DNA of 64,000 nucleotides from positions 68,862,819-68,926,818 of the forward strand of contig NC_037094.1 in the NCBI RefSeq assembly GCF_002994745.2. The letters run 5' to 3'. The translations under genes and the position numbers were made by a program. Source of the stretch: Rosa chinensis. Taxonomy: Eukaryota; Streptophyta; Magnoliopsida; Rosales; Rosaceae. This document shows positions 50,601-61,400 of this stretch, in pieces. The number at the start of each line of letters is the position of its first letter. Position 1 is the stretch's first letter. The notes beneath the pieces were generated by a model that was not told where the DNA came from, ran no database searches, and saw only the letters and a list, made by a program, of their open reading frames with translations.

Positions 50601-51557
50601 CCATCCATGGAGAGACTCGGTTCTAAAAGGGTGGTGTTGGAGTCACAGGTATGTGTTTTGTGTGATAGTGTATTGGAGACTACATTACATATCACTCGTG
50701 ATTGCCCTTTTACAAGACATATTCTCCAAAGTAGAGGAGTGTTGGCCCAAGTATGTTTAAGTTCTTATGCAATATCTTGTGATTTGTTGCATTGGTTAAG
50801 TTTATGTGTCCATGACCTTTCATTACTGAATTTGGGGGAATTTATCTACCTTTTATGGGGAATTTGGAAGGAGAGAAATAACAGAGTTTGGGACAATAAA
50901 AGGTGCCATGCTGTTGATGTGCTTCTTAAGTCTACTACAAGATTGCATGAGTTTCAATTTCATAATACCAGACTGATTACTCAAGGGCGTGGTCTTAATA
51001 GAATTGCTTGATGAAAAGCTCCCTCATCTGGCTTGTTGAAAATAAATGTGGATGGTTCTTTTCACCATGTCTCACGAGTGGGAAGTGCTGGGTTTGTGGT
51101 TCGTGATGAATATGGCAGTTTGGTTGGTGGTGGTGGCCTAGTGGGAGTCCGTTGGCGGGTTTAATTTCGTCAGAGCATGCAGATGTTTTGGCATGTAAAA
51201 TGGCAATTGAGTTTGCCTTAGATTAGAATTTGTTACCTGCTGTATTAGAGACTGATTTTGAGATGGTGCAACAACAACTATCTAGCTCGGAAGGGTCTAA
51301 CACTTCCTTTCTGGGTCGTATCTATGAGGATCTGACCTCCATATTGGCTTCAAATCCCAATTTGCAGATTACTCACACTAGAAGAGATGCCAACAAGGTC
51401 GCACACCTAATGGCTGCGCACTCTAGTTCTCTAGTACAGGAATGTTTTTATTTTTCTCCTCCTTCATTCTTATTAGCTGCTATTGCAACTGACTGTTATC
51501 ATATGTAATTTTTCATTTTTCAATAAAGGCTAACCTCTTCTACCTCAAAAAAAGAAG
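47682..51557 (+). mobile_element. LINE (non-LTR retrotransposon), about 3.9 kb
   Basis: It is flanked by a perfect 15-bp duplication AAGATAATTTAGGCT (47667-47681 and 51558-51572) and ends in a short A-rich tail (CTCAAAAAAAGAAG). It contains a 5' leader, an endonuclease start, a reverse transcriptase, a zinc-binding region and an RNase H-like domain in the usual plant L1-type order. It is internally deleted and disabled. Confidence 0.93.
47802..51508 (+). pseudogene. LINE ORF2: endonuclease, RT, RNase H relics
   Basis: The frame starts MDMEILSWNCRGICNATTKR, the L1-type endonuclease N-terminus. After about 65 codons most of the endonuclease is missing, and the frame resumes at HLAPSDSNHVPIL (from 48017). 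The RT region follows (KSLGPDGMPPLFFQHYW, LRPIVLCNVIYKI, YQSAFVPGRLITDNILVANE, LKLDLSKAYDSMEWSFL, RGLRQGDPLSPYLFL). Stops interrupt it at 48580, 49399, 49651 and 50056, and a frameshift lies near 50530. The catalytic F-A-D-D box reads FSND (about 49448-49459), so one catalytic Asp is lost. A zinc-binding piece (CVLCDSVLETTLHITRDCPF) and an RNase H tail (HTRRDANKVAHLMA) follow. Confidence 0.92.
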
Positions 51558-51656
51558 AAGATAATTTAGGCTCACATGACATAAGTTTTTCCATCAAGGA
51601 ATTAATACCCCCCACCCCCAAAAAAATGATAACTAATCCAACTATATGAAACAAAT

Positions 51657-51981
51657 GAACAGTTTAATTGATTTTTTTTTTTGGGGTGAAATTGAAGATA
51701 AGTGAGCATGGTTGTTCTCAATTTAAGTAAATGTGAACATTCTCATAACCAATCGGACACTACATAAATTACATGAATAAATGATATATGTTTATATAAT
51801 TTGTTAGGAAAATGATATTTAAATATTAATTTAAAAGACGAATGATTCCAATTATGGAGGTTTTTTGAAACGTTTCCAATTATGGAGTTAAGTTGCAAAA
51901 CTTTATCCAAATGAAAGATAATTTTTATTTTGGTTACAAATGGGACCTAAAAGACCCAAGCAAAAACAAAACACAAACTAA
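51657..51981. repeat. Tandem duplication, copy 2 (left part)
   Basis: Second copy of the 47382-47681 unit, about 85-90% similar by eye. It carries a small internal duplication of CCAATTATGGAG near 51847-51887. It is cut by the PIF/Harbinger element, and its continuation reappears after the Mutator-type MITE at 57668. Confidence 0.85.
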
Positions 51982-52633
51982 GAGCAAGTGCAGCGGTTCA
52001 TTCATGACCGGGCAAAACCATGGAATGATGATGTGGTGACCAGGCAACAATCAATTTTCCCTTCCACCGGTGGTTTTTCAACCAGGCAAACTCTGCCTTT
52101 CTTTGACCAAGGGCAAGCAAAATTCCATGGCCATGCCTTTTTTCTTGCCCAGGCTTGGGCGGTTGCGAGTTTGGAGAGAAGTCGAACGTGGGTGACGTCA
52201 CAGGGGCTACGCAGAGAGAGACGCGGAAGAGAGAGGGCGTGTTCTCCACGGACGAATGGGGGAGCGTCATTGCGGGTGGACGTGTGAATCAGTTTTTTGT
52301 CGCGTAGCGACAATTAAGTCTGATAGTGGGGGCACGTGGCAACTAGCCGTTGGCTGCTTTGGGAATTTGAACCCAACGGTCAACAAATCTGGGCCGACCA
52401 ATCCAACAGTACCAATGGATTTGACGGCTAGGAATTAATATGAATGTAATTAAGGTAACGGTAAGAAAACGGGCAGAAAAAATTATGTAAAAAATTCTAA
52501 AAATCATACAAAAAATTTCTCTATAAATACCTACAATTTTTTCTAACATCTCACACCCAAAATACTAGAGTTCATAGTTACACATTCCTCCTCTTCATAT
52601 AGCTCTCATCATCCATATTTTTCATTATCCACT

Positions 52634-54569
52634 ATGGCCGAACAAAGGGGAAACACACGTCCAGTGGCCGGACAAGAGGGAGATCAAAGTGAAGATACCC
52701 AAGATAAAAGGAGATGGACGGATGAGGAAGATGTTCAATTATGCAAGTCTTGGAAAGTTGTAAGCCGATGTCCGGCTGTGGGCACAAATCAGAAAAAACT
52801 CGAATTATGGTTGCGCGTGAAGCGACACTTCGACGCAAATTGGACCAAGAGCCGATCAGCCCAATCTTTGCAGAGAAGGTGGAAAATTTTGAAGATTGAA
52901 CTCTTTGAGTGACATTGTGCATTAAGACAAGCGAAAAATTAGTACAAGAGCGGTTCGAATGCGGTTGATGAGGTATGTATTTGTTGATACATTATAGTAA
53001 AATATTACATGATAAATAATGTAGTAATTATAATATCGTTTTAATTGTAATAATTATTTTTCGTTATAATTAAAATAATTAGTTGATAAAAATGTTGTAA
53101 TTACCCCTCTATTTATATTTGTACTTATTGAGTTTTATTGTAAAACGGTGAGATACATTTTTATTAAAATTATGAACTTTATATTTTTTGATAAATCATT
53201 TAATTTGTTGATACATTATAGTAAAATATGTCTTGATAAATAATGTAGTAATTATAATATCGTTTTAATTGTAATAATTTTTTTTCGTTATAATTAAAAT
53301 AATTAGTTGATAAATAATGATGTAATTACAACGATATTTAATTTGTACTTATTTATTTTTATTGTAAAATGGTGAGATACTTTCTTATTAAAATTATGAC
53401 CTTTATATTTGTACTTACTGATTTTTAACGCAAAACGGTGAGATAATTAAATCATTTAAAATTATGAGCTTTATAATAGATGACCCTTCATAATAGTGTT
53501 TATATTTGTACTAATTGAATTTTTTATTTTTTATTTTTTAATTACGTAGCAAGATGAAGCACATAAATTGTGGCATGCCGGGATGAAGAGAAAAACTGGG
53601 AAGGACAAAAGACACAATTTTCAGAGCTTTGATAGTTACGCTGTTGTGGAGGGGTTTGCACAATTTAAAGACATCCCTAGCCATACATCCGGAGGACCAT
53701 CAAATGTAGGAAGTCAACATACGCACACACAACCAATTGCTGAAAATTCCCCCATCAACTTGGACATGGATGTAGATGAGGTAATTGTAGGTCAAACTGT
53801 AGATCCTAATGTGAGGCCTCAAGGAAGGAAGGCTGCAAAAGAAGCAATACGGAAAGGAAAGAAGGCAGCGAAAGATCAAAGTCCTTTGTCAAGCAGTCTG
53901 GAGAGTATAGCGAACAACCAAATAGAGGCAACCAAGGGCAAGAAAAAACTTGATGACGAATTCGCTCGAAGTCTCCAAGAGGAAGAGAAAAGAGCATGTA
54001 TCCTCTTGCAAATCGAAATACGAAAAGAGCAACTCCTATTTCAAGAAATGCAAGATCGAATAAAAGAGAGGGAAGAGCGAAATAAAGAGAGGGAAGAGCG
54101 TATTATGGAGATTGATACAAGTAAAATGACGCCAAATAAAAAGCGTTATTGGTCAAGAAAACAAAAGAACATAGCGGAGAAAGAAGATCTTGACGAGCAG
54201 CCGCCACCTTCTATGGGTGGATACTATCCGCAACCCAATTTTGGTGGTGCATTCCCACAACCAAATTTTGGTGGTGCATACCCACAACCTCCTTACCCCG
54301 GTGCATACCCACAACCACCTTACCCTGATGCATTCCCACAACCTCCTTTAACCGGTGGATTCCCACCACCTCCCTTCATCGGTGGATTCCCAAAACCCCC
54401 TTACCCCGGTGGATACTATCCGCAACCACCTTACCCCGGGGGATATCCTACACAACCACAATTTTCACATTTCCCTACGGGTGATTCCACCAACCCTAAC
54501 CCTAATGATGAGCCATCAAACACAAATTGGATTTCTAGAGAGGATGATGATTATGATTTGAATAATTAG
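52634..54569 (+). pseudogene. PIF/Harbinger ORF1 (Myb/SANT-like), two in-frame stops
   Basis: ORF1 proteins bind DNA and help the transposase into the nucleus. Exon 1 is 52634-52972 and exon 2 is 53550-54569, joined in phase (...AVDE|QDEAHKLWHAG). Exon 1 has the trihelix/SANT-like block KRRWTDEEDVQLCKSWKVVS. Exon 2 carries the NAM-associated-type region with a charged coiled coil (about residues 225-315), and then a Pro/Gly/Tyr-rich repeat region (PQPPYPG units). Exon 1 is interrupted by TGA at 52910 (where Trp is expected before HCALRQAK) and TAG at 52939. Each is one transition away from a sense codon (TGG, CAG). Apart from those two stops the frame is clean. Confidence 0.85.
52980..53450. 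repeat. Tandem repeat inside the ORF1 intron
   Basis: A block of about 220 bp (TTGATACATTATAGTAAAAT...TAATATCGTTTTAATTGTAA...AAAATAATTAGTTGATAAA...TTGTACTTATT...GGTGAGATAC) is present twice in full, with a third partial copy near 53395-53440. It is AT-rich and enlarges the intron. Confidence 0.8.
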
Positions 54570-54885
54570 GTTATTATGCATGTTTGTAATTGTATTGTAC
54601 TTATTCCTAGTTTTTTATTTATGTAAGCGACAATTTAAGGAAATAAAGCACACACTTTAAGCGACAATTCCCCTTATTAAAGCACACACCTTATATTCAA
54701 AATCATAGCACATAATAAACATGATACAAGCCAAATTCAAATCACATTGACATAAAAAACATAGACATTGGCCAAATTAAAAGCACACGAACTTTCCAAA
54801 ACATAATACAAGCCAAATTCAAAGCACACAAACATAACAAAACATAGATATTAGCCAATTATTCCAAATTTTTTTCATTTATGAT

Positions 54886-56226
54886 CTAGATCTCCATGTT
54901 GCATTGAACGTTCCAGAAATGCTCTATCAGATCTTCTTGAAGGTTTGAGTGACTGTTTGCACATCTAATGGCATCGTATCGATCCATGAATCCGTTGAAG
55001 TAATAACCATCTCTACCAACAGGATCGAAGTCATCACCAGTGGGTCCTTCCCAAACCTGGGCCAACCTGGGCCTCATATTGTTATCCTCTTCTTCATCGG
55101 ACTCCAAATCCTCATCGCTGTCATCTGGTCTTTCATCCTCGATTATCATGTTGTGTAATATAATACAAGTCAGCATGATGCATCGAAGGTCTTCTCTTTC
55201 CCAGCCACGAGCCGCTCCTCGAACAATACTAAAGCGCGACTGTAAAATGCCGAAACATCTTTCGACATCTTTCCTGTACCCCTCTTGAGCCTGGGAAAAC
55301 TTCAGATCCTTGGGTCGTGTAGGCCTTGGAATTGATTTTACGAAAGTCGCCCATTGCGGATAGATACCATTAGCGAGATAGTACCCTAAATTGTGAATCC
55401 TGTTATTCGCTTGAAATTGGATCCGAGGGGCTCGACCAGCAGTGAGCTCGTCAAACAACGGGGACTTAGCAAGGACGTTGAGGTCGTTGCATGATCCAGG
55501 CATTCCAAAGAAGGCATGCCATATCCATGTGTCATAAGAAGCGACTGCTTCGAGGATGATAGTTGGCACACGTTTTCGACCGCTGTATTCTCCAACCCAA
55601 CCTGTTGGGCAATTCTTCCATTGCCAGTGCATGCAGTCGATGCTTCCAATCATCCCAGGAAAGCCCCTTCTCTCAGCTTTGGTGAGAAGTCTTCTGAGGT
55701 CGGCCGGATTGGGAGCCCGAAGGTATTCTGCCGAGTACAGATTAACGATTCCTCTTGTAAATCGTTTCAGAGCCTCAATGGAGGTAGATTTTGCCATCCG
55801 ACAATACTCAGCACATTGATCTGCCCCGGCACCATAAGCAAGCATTCTTAAGGAACATGTCAGCTTCTGCTGGGGAAGTAGTCCGACTTTGCCTGCAGCA
55901 TCTGATTTCTGGACAAAGTACGGGTCGCTACCACAAAGATCACTGGAGATGCGGTTGAACACATTATGACTCATCCTGTACCTTGTCCGGAATATCTCTT
56001 CACTGAAAACTGGACGCTCCACAAAGTAATCTCCCATCATGTTTTTCCCTCTTGATTCCCTAAATCGCTCCTCATTCGGTGAACGCCCCGATTGAGAACC
56101 CCGTCGTCGTGATCCGGAGGAAGCTTCAGCTTCAGCGACTGCTGCTACCACAAGAGCATTAGTCGTACACAGCTCTTCAAGATCTTCATCTCGAGATTGT
56201 CGATACTTAGCCCACAATCTCTTCAT
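54886..56226 (-). CDS. PIF/Harbinger DDE transposase, open frame
   Basis: This is an RNase H-fold transposase (DDE_Tnp_4 type) for cut-and-paste of Harbinger elements. From the ATG at 56226 (MKRLWAKYRQSRDEDLEEL) there are 446 codons to the stop with no break. A helix-rich N-terminal region includes YRMSHNVFNRI and LRMLAYGAGADQ. The catalytic triad is visible: Asp197 in MIGSIDCMHWQW, Asp248 in GSCNDLNVLAKSP, and Glu322 in VERCFGILQSRF. The acidic C-terminus (DDSDEDLESDEEEDN) is usual. The frame extends upstream without a clear better ATG, so I chose 56226. Length and motifs fit an intact enzyme, but expression is not shown. Confidence 0.92.
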   Translation of the reverse strand: MKRLWAKYRQSRDEDLEELCTTNALVVAAVAEAEASSGSRRRGSQSGRSPNEERFRESRGKNMMGDYFVERPVFSEEIFRTRYRMSHNVFNRISSDLCGSDPYFVQKSDAAGKVGLLPQQKLTCSLRMLAYGAGADQCAEYCRMAKSTSIEALKRFTRGIVNLYSAEYLRAPNPADLRRLLTKAERRGFPGMIGSIDCMHWQWKNCPTGWVGEYSGRKRVPTIILEAVASYDTWIWHAFFGMPGSCNDLNVLAKSPLFDELTAGRAPRIQFQANNRIHNLGYYLANGIYPQWATFVKSIPRPTRPKDLKFSQAQEGYRKDVERCFGILQSRFSIVRGAARGWEREDLRCIMLTCIILHNMIIEDERPDDSDEDLESDEEEDNNMRPRLAQVWEGPTGDDFDPVGRDGYYFNGFMDRYDAIRCANSHSNLQEDLIEHFWNVQCNMEI

Positions 56227-56479
56227 TGAAATGAGGGAAGGAGAGGAAATGTGTTGGATCTGGAGAACATGAAAACGAATGAGATTTGTGAATATCAGCT
56301 TGTGAGGAATGGTGTGCTGCCTCTTGCTCAATTTATTTACAATTTTCACATAAAACGTGATCAGACTTCGAGGACACGTGTCCACTTCTGGTTCGACGTA
56401 ATCTGATCTGAAATTTTAGATAAGATTACATCAACAATAACCATTAGATTGAATAGTATGCAAATGATCTGGTCCGTTC

Positions 56480-56685
56480 AAAAATTGTCGGTTGTGCCTT
56501 CACTCATTTCAAGGAAATTTGTCCGTTGTGCCTTCACTTATTTCAGGATAAATTGTCGGTGGCTCATAATTTGTCCGTGCTTTCACTTATTTCAAGATAA
56601 ATTGTCGGTGGCTCATAATTTGTCCATTGTGCTTTCACTCATTTCAAGATAAAATGTCGGTGGCTCATAATTTGTCCACCGAAAT
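56480..56685. repeat. Tandem repeat upstream of the transposase
   Basis: About four units of 45-60 bp built from TTTCACTTATTTCAAGATAA and ATTGTCGGTGGCTCATAATT, followed by TGTCC. They lie between the transposase start and the right end of the Harbinger element, where its promoter would be. Confidence 0.85.
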
Positions 56686-56983
56686 TTTTTTTTGAAAAAA
56701 AGTAAATTGCATAATTATGACATTAATTATCCATAAATATTCATTATTAACATTAAATATTTTTTTTAAAAAAAACATGAACAGTAAAGTTAAACAGTGA
56801 AACCCACGGGTGAACAGTGAAATTTGGGTGAACAGTACAAAAGTGAACAGTGTTGACCGGGCAAGAAAAACAATGGGTGTAAACCCATGTCCAGTGGCAG
56901 TGAATAGTAACTTGACCGGTCGAATTCTTGACTTCTCGACTTTGTCTTTTCTTGACTACGGGTGAACTTGCTCTAAGAGCAAA

Positions 56984-57667
56984 GAGTGGTTCTAGTTGGA
57001 CCTCCAAATTTGATATTTGGACCTCTAATTTTTTTCAATTATTAATAGATTTTGTCAAGTCATATGAAAAGACAAATAAGGACAAAGTTAGAAAAATGAA
57101 AAAAAAAAAAAAAAACTCTTCTTACCTTCCCAAAATATAACATTTAATTAAATTTTTTTTCCTGAAATTTCCTTATACTTTCATATAGTTTTAAAATTTA
57201 CTTAAAACAATTAAGTAAAAATAATAATTTTTATACATGGCCTACAATTAATATAAAAGTAAATTCAAAACAATCTGATTTGAAATTTCCTTAAATTATA
57301 TTCATTGAATATTATGATATTGTTATTACTCGATCTTTCAACCCAAAACCCATGAAATCATTCTTTTAGCAAATTCAAAGGAATTCCGGGAACATATCAA
57401 GATCGAGAACCAACCCTCTGATTAATTTTGGTGGAGGAGAGATCTACTCATAAGAGAACAATATCATGTGATTTTAATTCATTCTTTTTCTCATGGTTGA
57501 ATATAGAGATAAAAAGTAGAGTAAGAGATTATTTATCTCATGTTCAAATGTGTTTTGGTAAAAATAAGGAGATCCACTTAGCTTTTCAAGTACTATAAAA
57601 AGTAAATTAGATGTATACTAAATATAGGAGGTCCAAATAGTAAATTTGGAGGTCTAACTTAAACCAC
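56984..57667. mobile_element. Mutator-type MITE, 684 bp
   Basis: The inverted ends GAGTGGTTCTAGTTGGACCT on the left and, on the other strand, GGGTGGTTTAAGTTAGACCT on the right continue to match for over 30 bp. The exact 9-bp duplication AAGAGCAAA flanks it (56975-56983 and 57668-57676). The core is AT-rich and non-coding. Its left TSD overlaps the TAA duplication of the neighbouring Harbinger element. Confidence 0.9.
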
Positions 57668-57723
57668 CCAAGAGCAAATTAAAGATAAAGATAATTTAGG
57701 CTCACCATGACATAAGTTTTTCC
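57668..57723. repeat. Tandem duplication, copy 2 (right part)
   Basis: AGAGCAAATTAAAGAT...AAGATAATTTAGGCTCAC, then ATGACATAAGTTTTTCCA, matches the join of 47656-47681 with 51558-51597. This is the continuation of copy 2 beyond the two inserted DNA transposons. Confidence 0.8.
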
Positions 57724-57749
57724 ACGTTTTTCAAAGTCATGAAAACCAA

Positions 57750-57802
57750 AAATTACTATTTAGAAGTCTAACTAGAACCACCAAAAAGCAAATTAAAGAT
57801 AA
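57750..57802. repeat. Extra right end of the Mutator-type MITE family
   Basis: TTACTATTTAGAAGTCTAAC followed by TAGAACCACC resembles the right end of the MITE at 56984-57667. The AAGCAAATTAAAGATAA after it resembles the flank of that MITE, so this is probably a small local duplication of MITE end plus flank. Confidence 0.6.
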
Positions 57803-58068
57803 GGGTTAATGCTCATACACCCCAAATTTGGGAAAATACTTCTCATACACCCCAGTGTATTATTTTTGTTCCCTTTTACACAACTTTTTCTCACTTTCTT
57901 TCCTACCTACCTGTCTTTTCAAAATCCCTACCATTAGTACCCCTTTGTTGTTTTGGTTTGTTAGAATCTGCATCTGCAAATGTCTCTTTCATAAATTTAT
58001 ATATGTCGTTTTAGAAACGTGGTGGGCCCATCAGAGTTTGTTTCATTTGAATATATGTATGAAGCTGA
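57803..58068. other. Junction region before the viral sequence
   Basis: Contains CTCATACACCCC twice (57811 and 57843) and T/C-rich DNA. No gene was recognised. The boundary between plant DNA and viral sequence should lie here or slightly later. Confidence 0.35.
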
Positions 58069-58365
58069 CAGTCATCCTCTAATTCGAAAGGTAAACGGTA
58101 CAATTTACTATTCATAATTTCAATTGTAGACAGACTTGAGCTTGTTGCTATATGCAAACATACTACTAAAGAACTGCAGAAAGAGAGAGAAAAACTGAGA
58201 AAATTAAAAACCTATCGGGACAGCCTTGATAGAGAATCTCCCAATTACTGGGATATTATTTATAGACTTCAGACTAGAATCTATAAGATAGAAGAAGAGA
58301 TAGAAAATCTCCTATATGTTCTGGAAGAGGAACAAAAACCTCTGAATTATTTGAGCATTGGTTAG
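58069..58365 (+). pseudogene. Open frame ending just before the viral primer-binding site
   Basis: An open frame of about 98 codons without an ATG ends at TAG 58363-58365. From about 58125 it is coil-like and charged (KELQKEREKLRKLKTYRD, then IEEEIENLLYVLEEEQ). A+G-rich codon use is like that of the viral polyprotein. The stop is only 13 bases upstream of the primer-binding site. It could be the C-terminal end of another viral reading frame from a circular or tandem genome, or an unrelated coding fragment. I do not recognise a domain. Confidence 0.45.
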
Positions 58366-58378
58366 ATCCGCACCTCAC

Positions 58379-58390
58379 TGGTATCAGAGC
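58379..58390 (+). other. Pararetroviral tRNA-Met primer-binding site
   Basis: TGGTATCAGAGC is the perfect complement of the plant initiator tRNA-Met 3' end used by caulimovirids to start minus-strand DNA. It lies 41-53 bases upstream of the polyprotein ATG. Confidence 0.85.
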
Positions 58391-58422
58391 TTGTAAAAGG
58401 CTCAAAGGAGAACCCCTCCTTA

Positions 58423-61400
58423 ATGGGGACAATGTCAGAATTGTTACTAGAGAAAATAAATTCTCTACTAAAAGCTTCTGATGAGAAATATCAGAAGATG
58501 TTACTAGAAATATCTAGATGTCAGTCGACACTAGAAACAATACCTGCTATAATCCACCAATTAGAAAGATTGGAAAACAAACTGGATTATATCAAAGATC
58601 TTCCAAAAACGGAAGAAGAAAGACTGACAAGTGTCAGTAGAAAAATCAAAGAACAGCAAAAAACGCTGGAAACTATACTGAAGGACAAGAAATTGCCTAC
58701 AGTAAAAAAGAAGACTAATGGGTTCAAACCATTAGAGAAACCAGACTCAAATCGTGTTCCTAACATGATTTTTCTGGAACCATCTACTAGTCAGACTAGT
58801 ATCCGGTATGAAAATCCGGAGAATACAGAAAAAAGAGAACTGAAGATGTTAAGCATCTTTGGAAAAAAGAAAGGAGTTCAACTCCTAAATTCTGAAGAAT
58901 TTGAATACAATGAAATCGAGCATGAGGTAAAAAACGCCTCAATTCCAAAGCTAGATTTCAAACAGATCTACCGAAGGGGAACATTTGACCTGATGGACAG
59001 CCATCATTTCAAAATACTTGAATTCACAACCCCCTCAACAACAGGAGAAACAGATCTCTTGATGATCACCCCTGCTGAAGTTGCCAGAGCACAAGCAAAG
59101 CAATACCAATTTATGCACATTGGAGCAGTCCAAGTCGGCATAAAACTATTGGCAAGAGAAGGCATCAACTGTTCAGTCCTATGTGTCCTGCAAGACAACA
59201 GACTGACAGACTTCCAAGCTAGTCTGTTTGGGACTCTAGAAGCATCACTATGCAACCAGGTAGCATATTTCAACTGCTTCCCCAACTTTTCAACCAGCTT
59301 GAAAGATGCAGCCCACTGCCTCAGACTGAGAGTCAAGACAGACGGGATCTCAATGAAAGAAGAAATGCAAGAATTGGCAATAGTATACAGAGTATACTAC
59401 AAACTGATGAGCACCACAGTGGAACCAAAGACAAGGATCTCCAACATCCCTGGTCTCACTACTGGATTCCTCACCAACCAGAAGAACCATTCACAGCAGA
59501 TTCACAAGGTTGCTTGGAATGAAGTAACTTTTCCTCTTGAATGGAAACTGTCCGGTCCAAAAAAGCTGCCGGAAAGAGCAAAAGCAAGGATCTACGAGAG
59601 TAGACGCACTGGAGAAATCAGCCTCAACTTTGAAGATCACAGGAAAAGTGATGTATGTCCTGAAAACATCAGGATAAACAGCAGTCTTCTGAGAAGAAGC
59701 TACAGCACCAGAGAAGCCGGTGTCAGTGGTACAAAACCCACTATTGACGAACCAATATCAGAAGAAGATCTGGAAGCTGATCTATGCAGACCAGTCCATA
59801 TGCTCAGAGCTGAGAAGCTCTATGATCTTTACAAAGAAGCTGAGAATTGTGAAAGTCCTGAACGATTAGAAAAACTAATCGAGGAAATGAAAGAATTCAA
59901 ATACAGAAAGACAAGAAAAGTCTTTCCTTACCAAGATGTTGAAATGGAAGAAGGAGGAAGCTCCAGAACTTTCATCAAAAAAGAAACAAGGGAAATGAAA
60001 CTCCCAGTTCAGAAAGCCCCCACGGGTAAAAAAGGAGAAAGAAATTCTCAAAGATTTGTCCCAGAGGACAATCTACCCAGAGTTCCTATTACCAATTACG
60101 GAATCTGGTTGAATCTAGACAAGAGTCTAGACAAAAGAAAAACTATTGACCAATGGGTAGACAGCCTGATGATGGCCTCTGCACTTACCCTTGGCAAATT
60201 TGAAGCACCAGATTTGCAGGTGTACTATGAAACTACTCTCACTGGAGTGGCAAAAAAGTACTACCTATCTTTCAAGGAAACTACCAGAGGAAGAGACTGG
60301 CTTGAAGAGATAAAAAATTCAAAGTCTCCGTATGATTTTGCAGTACCCCTGTACGATCAATTCTGTGGAGATCTCTCAAATCTGAGTGAGAAAGCCAAAG
60401 AAACGGCAAAGTCGAATATCTATGCTCTCAAGATCTGTGACATGAGATATTTCGAAGAATACCTGAATGAATTTCAGGAATATTACTGTACAATTGGTGA
60501 ACTAGAGAATACTGATCTAGTTAATCTGTTGCACAGAAAGCTCCCTGAACCATGGAGAACAGCTGTGAGAGAAAGCATAGCTGAAAAACCAATTGAACGA
60601 TTTTCAGTTGGAGGAATTGCCGACAGAATCCGGCAACTACTGAAGGAGCAATGCAAAGCCAATCTTAGAGCTAAGATGGCCAAGAAGCAACTCAAAGGAG
60701 TTGAAAATTTCTGTTACGGAATACTGGATATGCCCACAAACTGGGGATGTCATGAATCCAAATTCCACAGAAAGAAGAAAAAAGAAAAATATTACTCGAA
60801 AAAATTCAAAAAGAGTAATCAGAGAAAGAATTGGAGATTCAAGAAAAGCTCCAATTACAAGAAGCAACAGGATGAAGATCCAAAAAAGAAATTCTTCAAG
60901 AAAAAGAAGAATACTCAGCAGCATAAACAACCTAGCAAGAAAGCTTGCAGATGTTGGTTGTGTAAAGCTGAAGGGCACTATGCCAATGAATGCCCGGAAA
61001 AGGGTAACAGATCTACTAAAGCTCTCTTTGAAGAATATGAGCAAATAGTAGAAGTAGCAAACATGAAAGGCTACGAAATAGCCTATTCTGATGATGAAGA
61101 TGACGACAGGTCAGTCTATTCTGCCTGGTCCGAAGAAGAAGAAAGTTCATCAGAAGAGTCTGAGATAGATTCTGAAGTAGAGTACTTCGAATCCAGACAA
61201 ATGAACGTGTTGAAAGTCAAAAACTGGGAAGAAAGCAAGACAGAATCCTTCATGTCTTCTTATCAGGTCAACCCTGGTTCATTCGTCTGTGACTACTGCT
61301 TATGTCACGAGAAGAATGGTCTCCCTATGTTCTGCGAAGAGTCTAAGAAGACGTATCACAAAGAATGCTTCATAGCTGAAGCAAGAAGAAAAACCAAGAA

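Larger units (their letters stand above)
51982..56973. mobile_element. PIF/Harbinger transposon, 4,992 bp
   Basis: The inverted ends GAGCAAGTGCAGCGGTTC on the left and, on the other strand, GAGCAAGTTCACCCG on the right are flanked by the 3-bp duplication TAA (51979-51981 and 56974-56976). Three-base TWA duplications and two genes are diagnostic of this superfamily. ORF1 (Myb/SANT-like) runs rightward and the DDE transposase leftward, so they converge. Right subterminal repeats (GTGAACAGTG) occur at 56775-56850. Both ends are intact, so the element should still be a substrate for transposase. Confidence 0.94.

Noticed and set aside
58021..58140. Possible intron (AAAG|GTAAAC ... TTGTAG|ACAG) joining an upstream exon to the open frame before the primer-binding site
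   Set aside because: Splicing at these sites puts the downstream sequence in the wrong frame and meets a stop, so I do not propose it.
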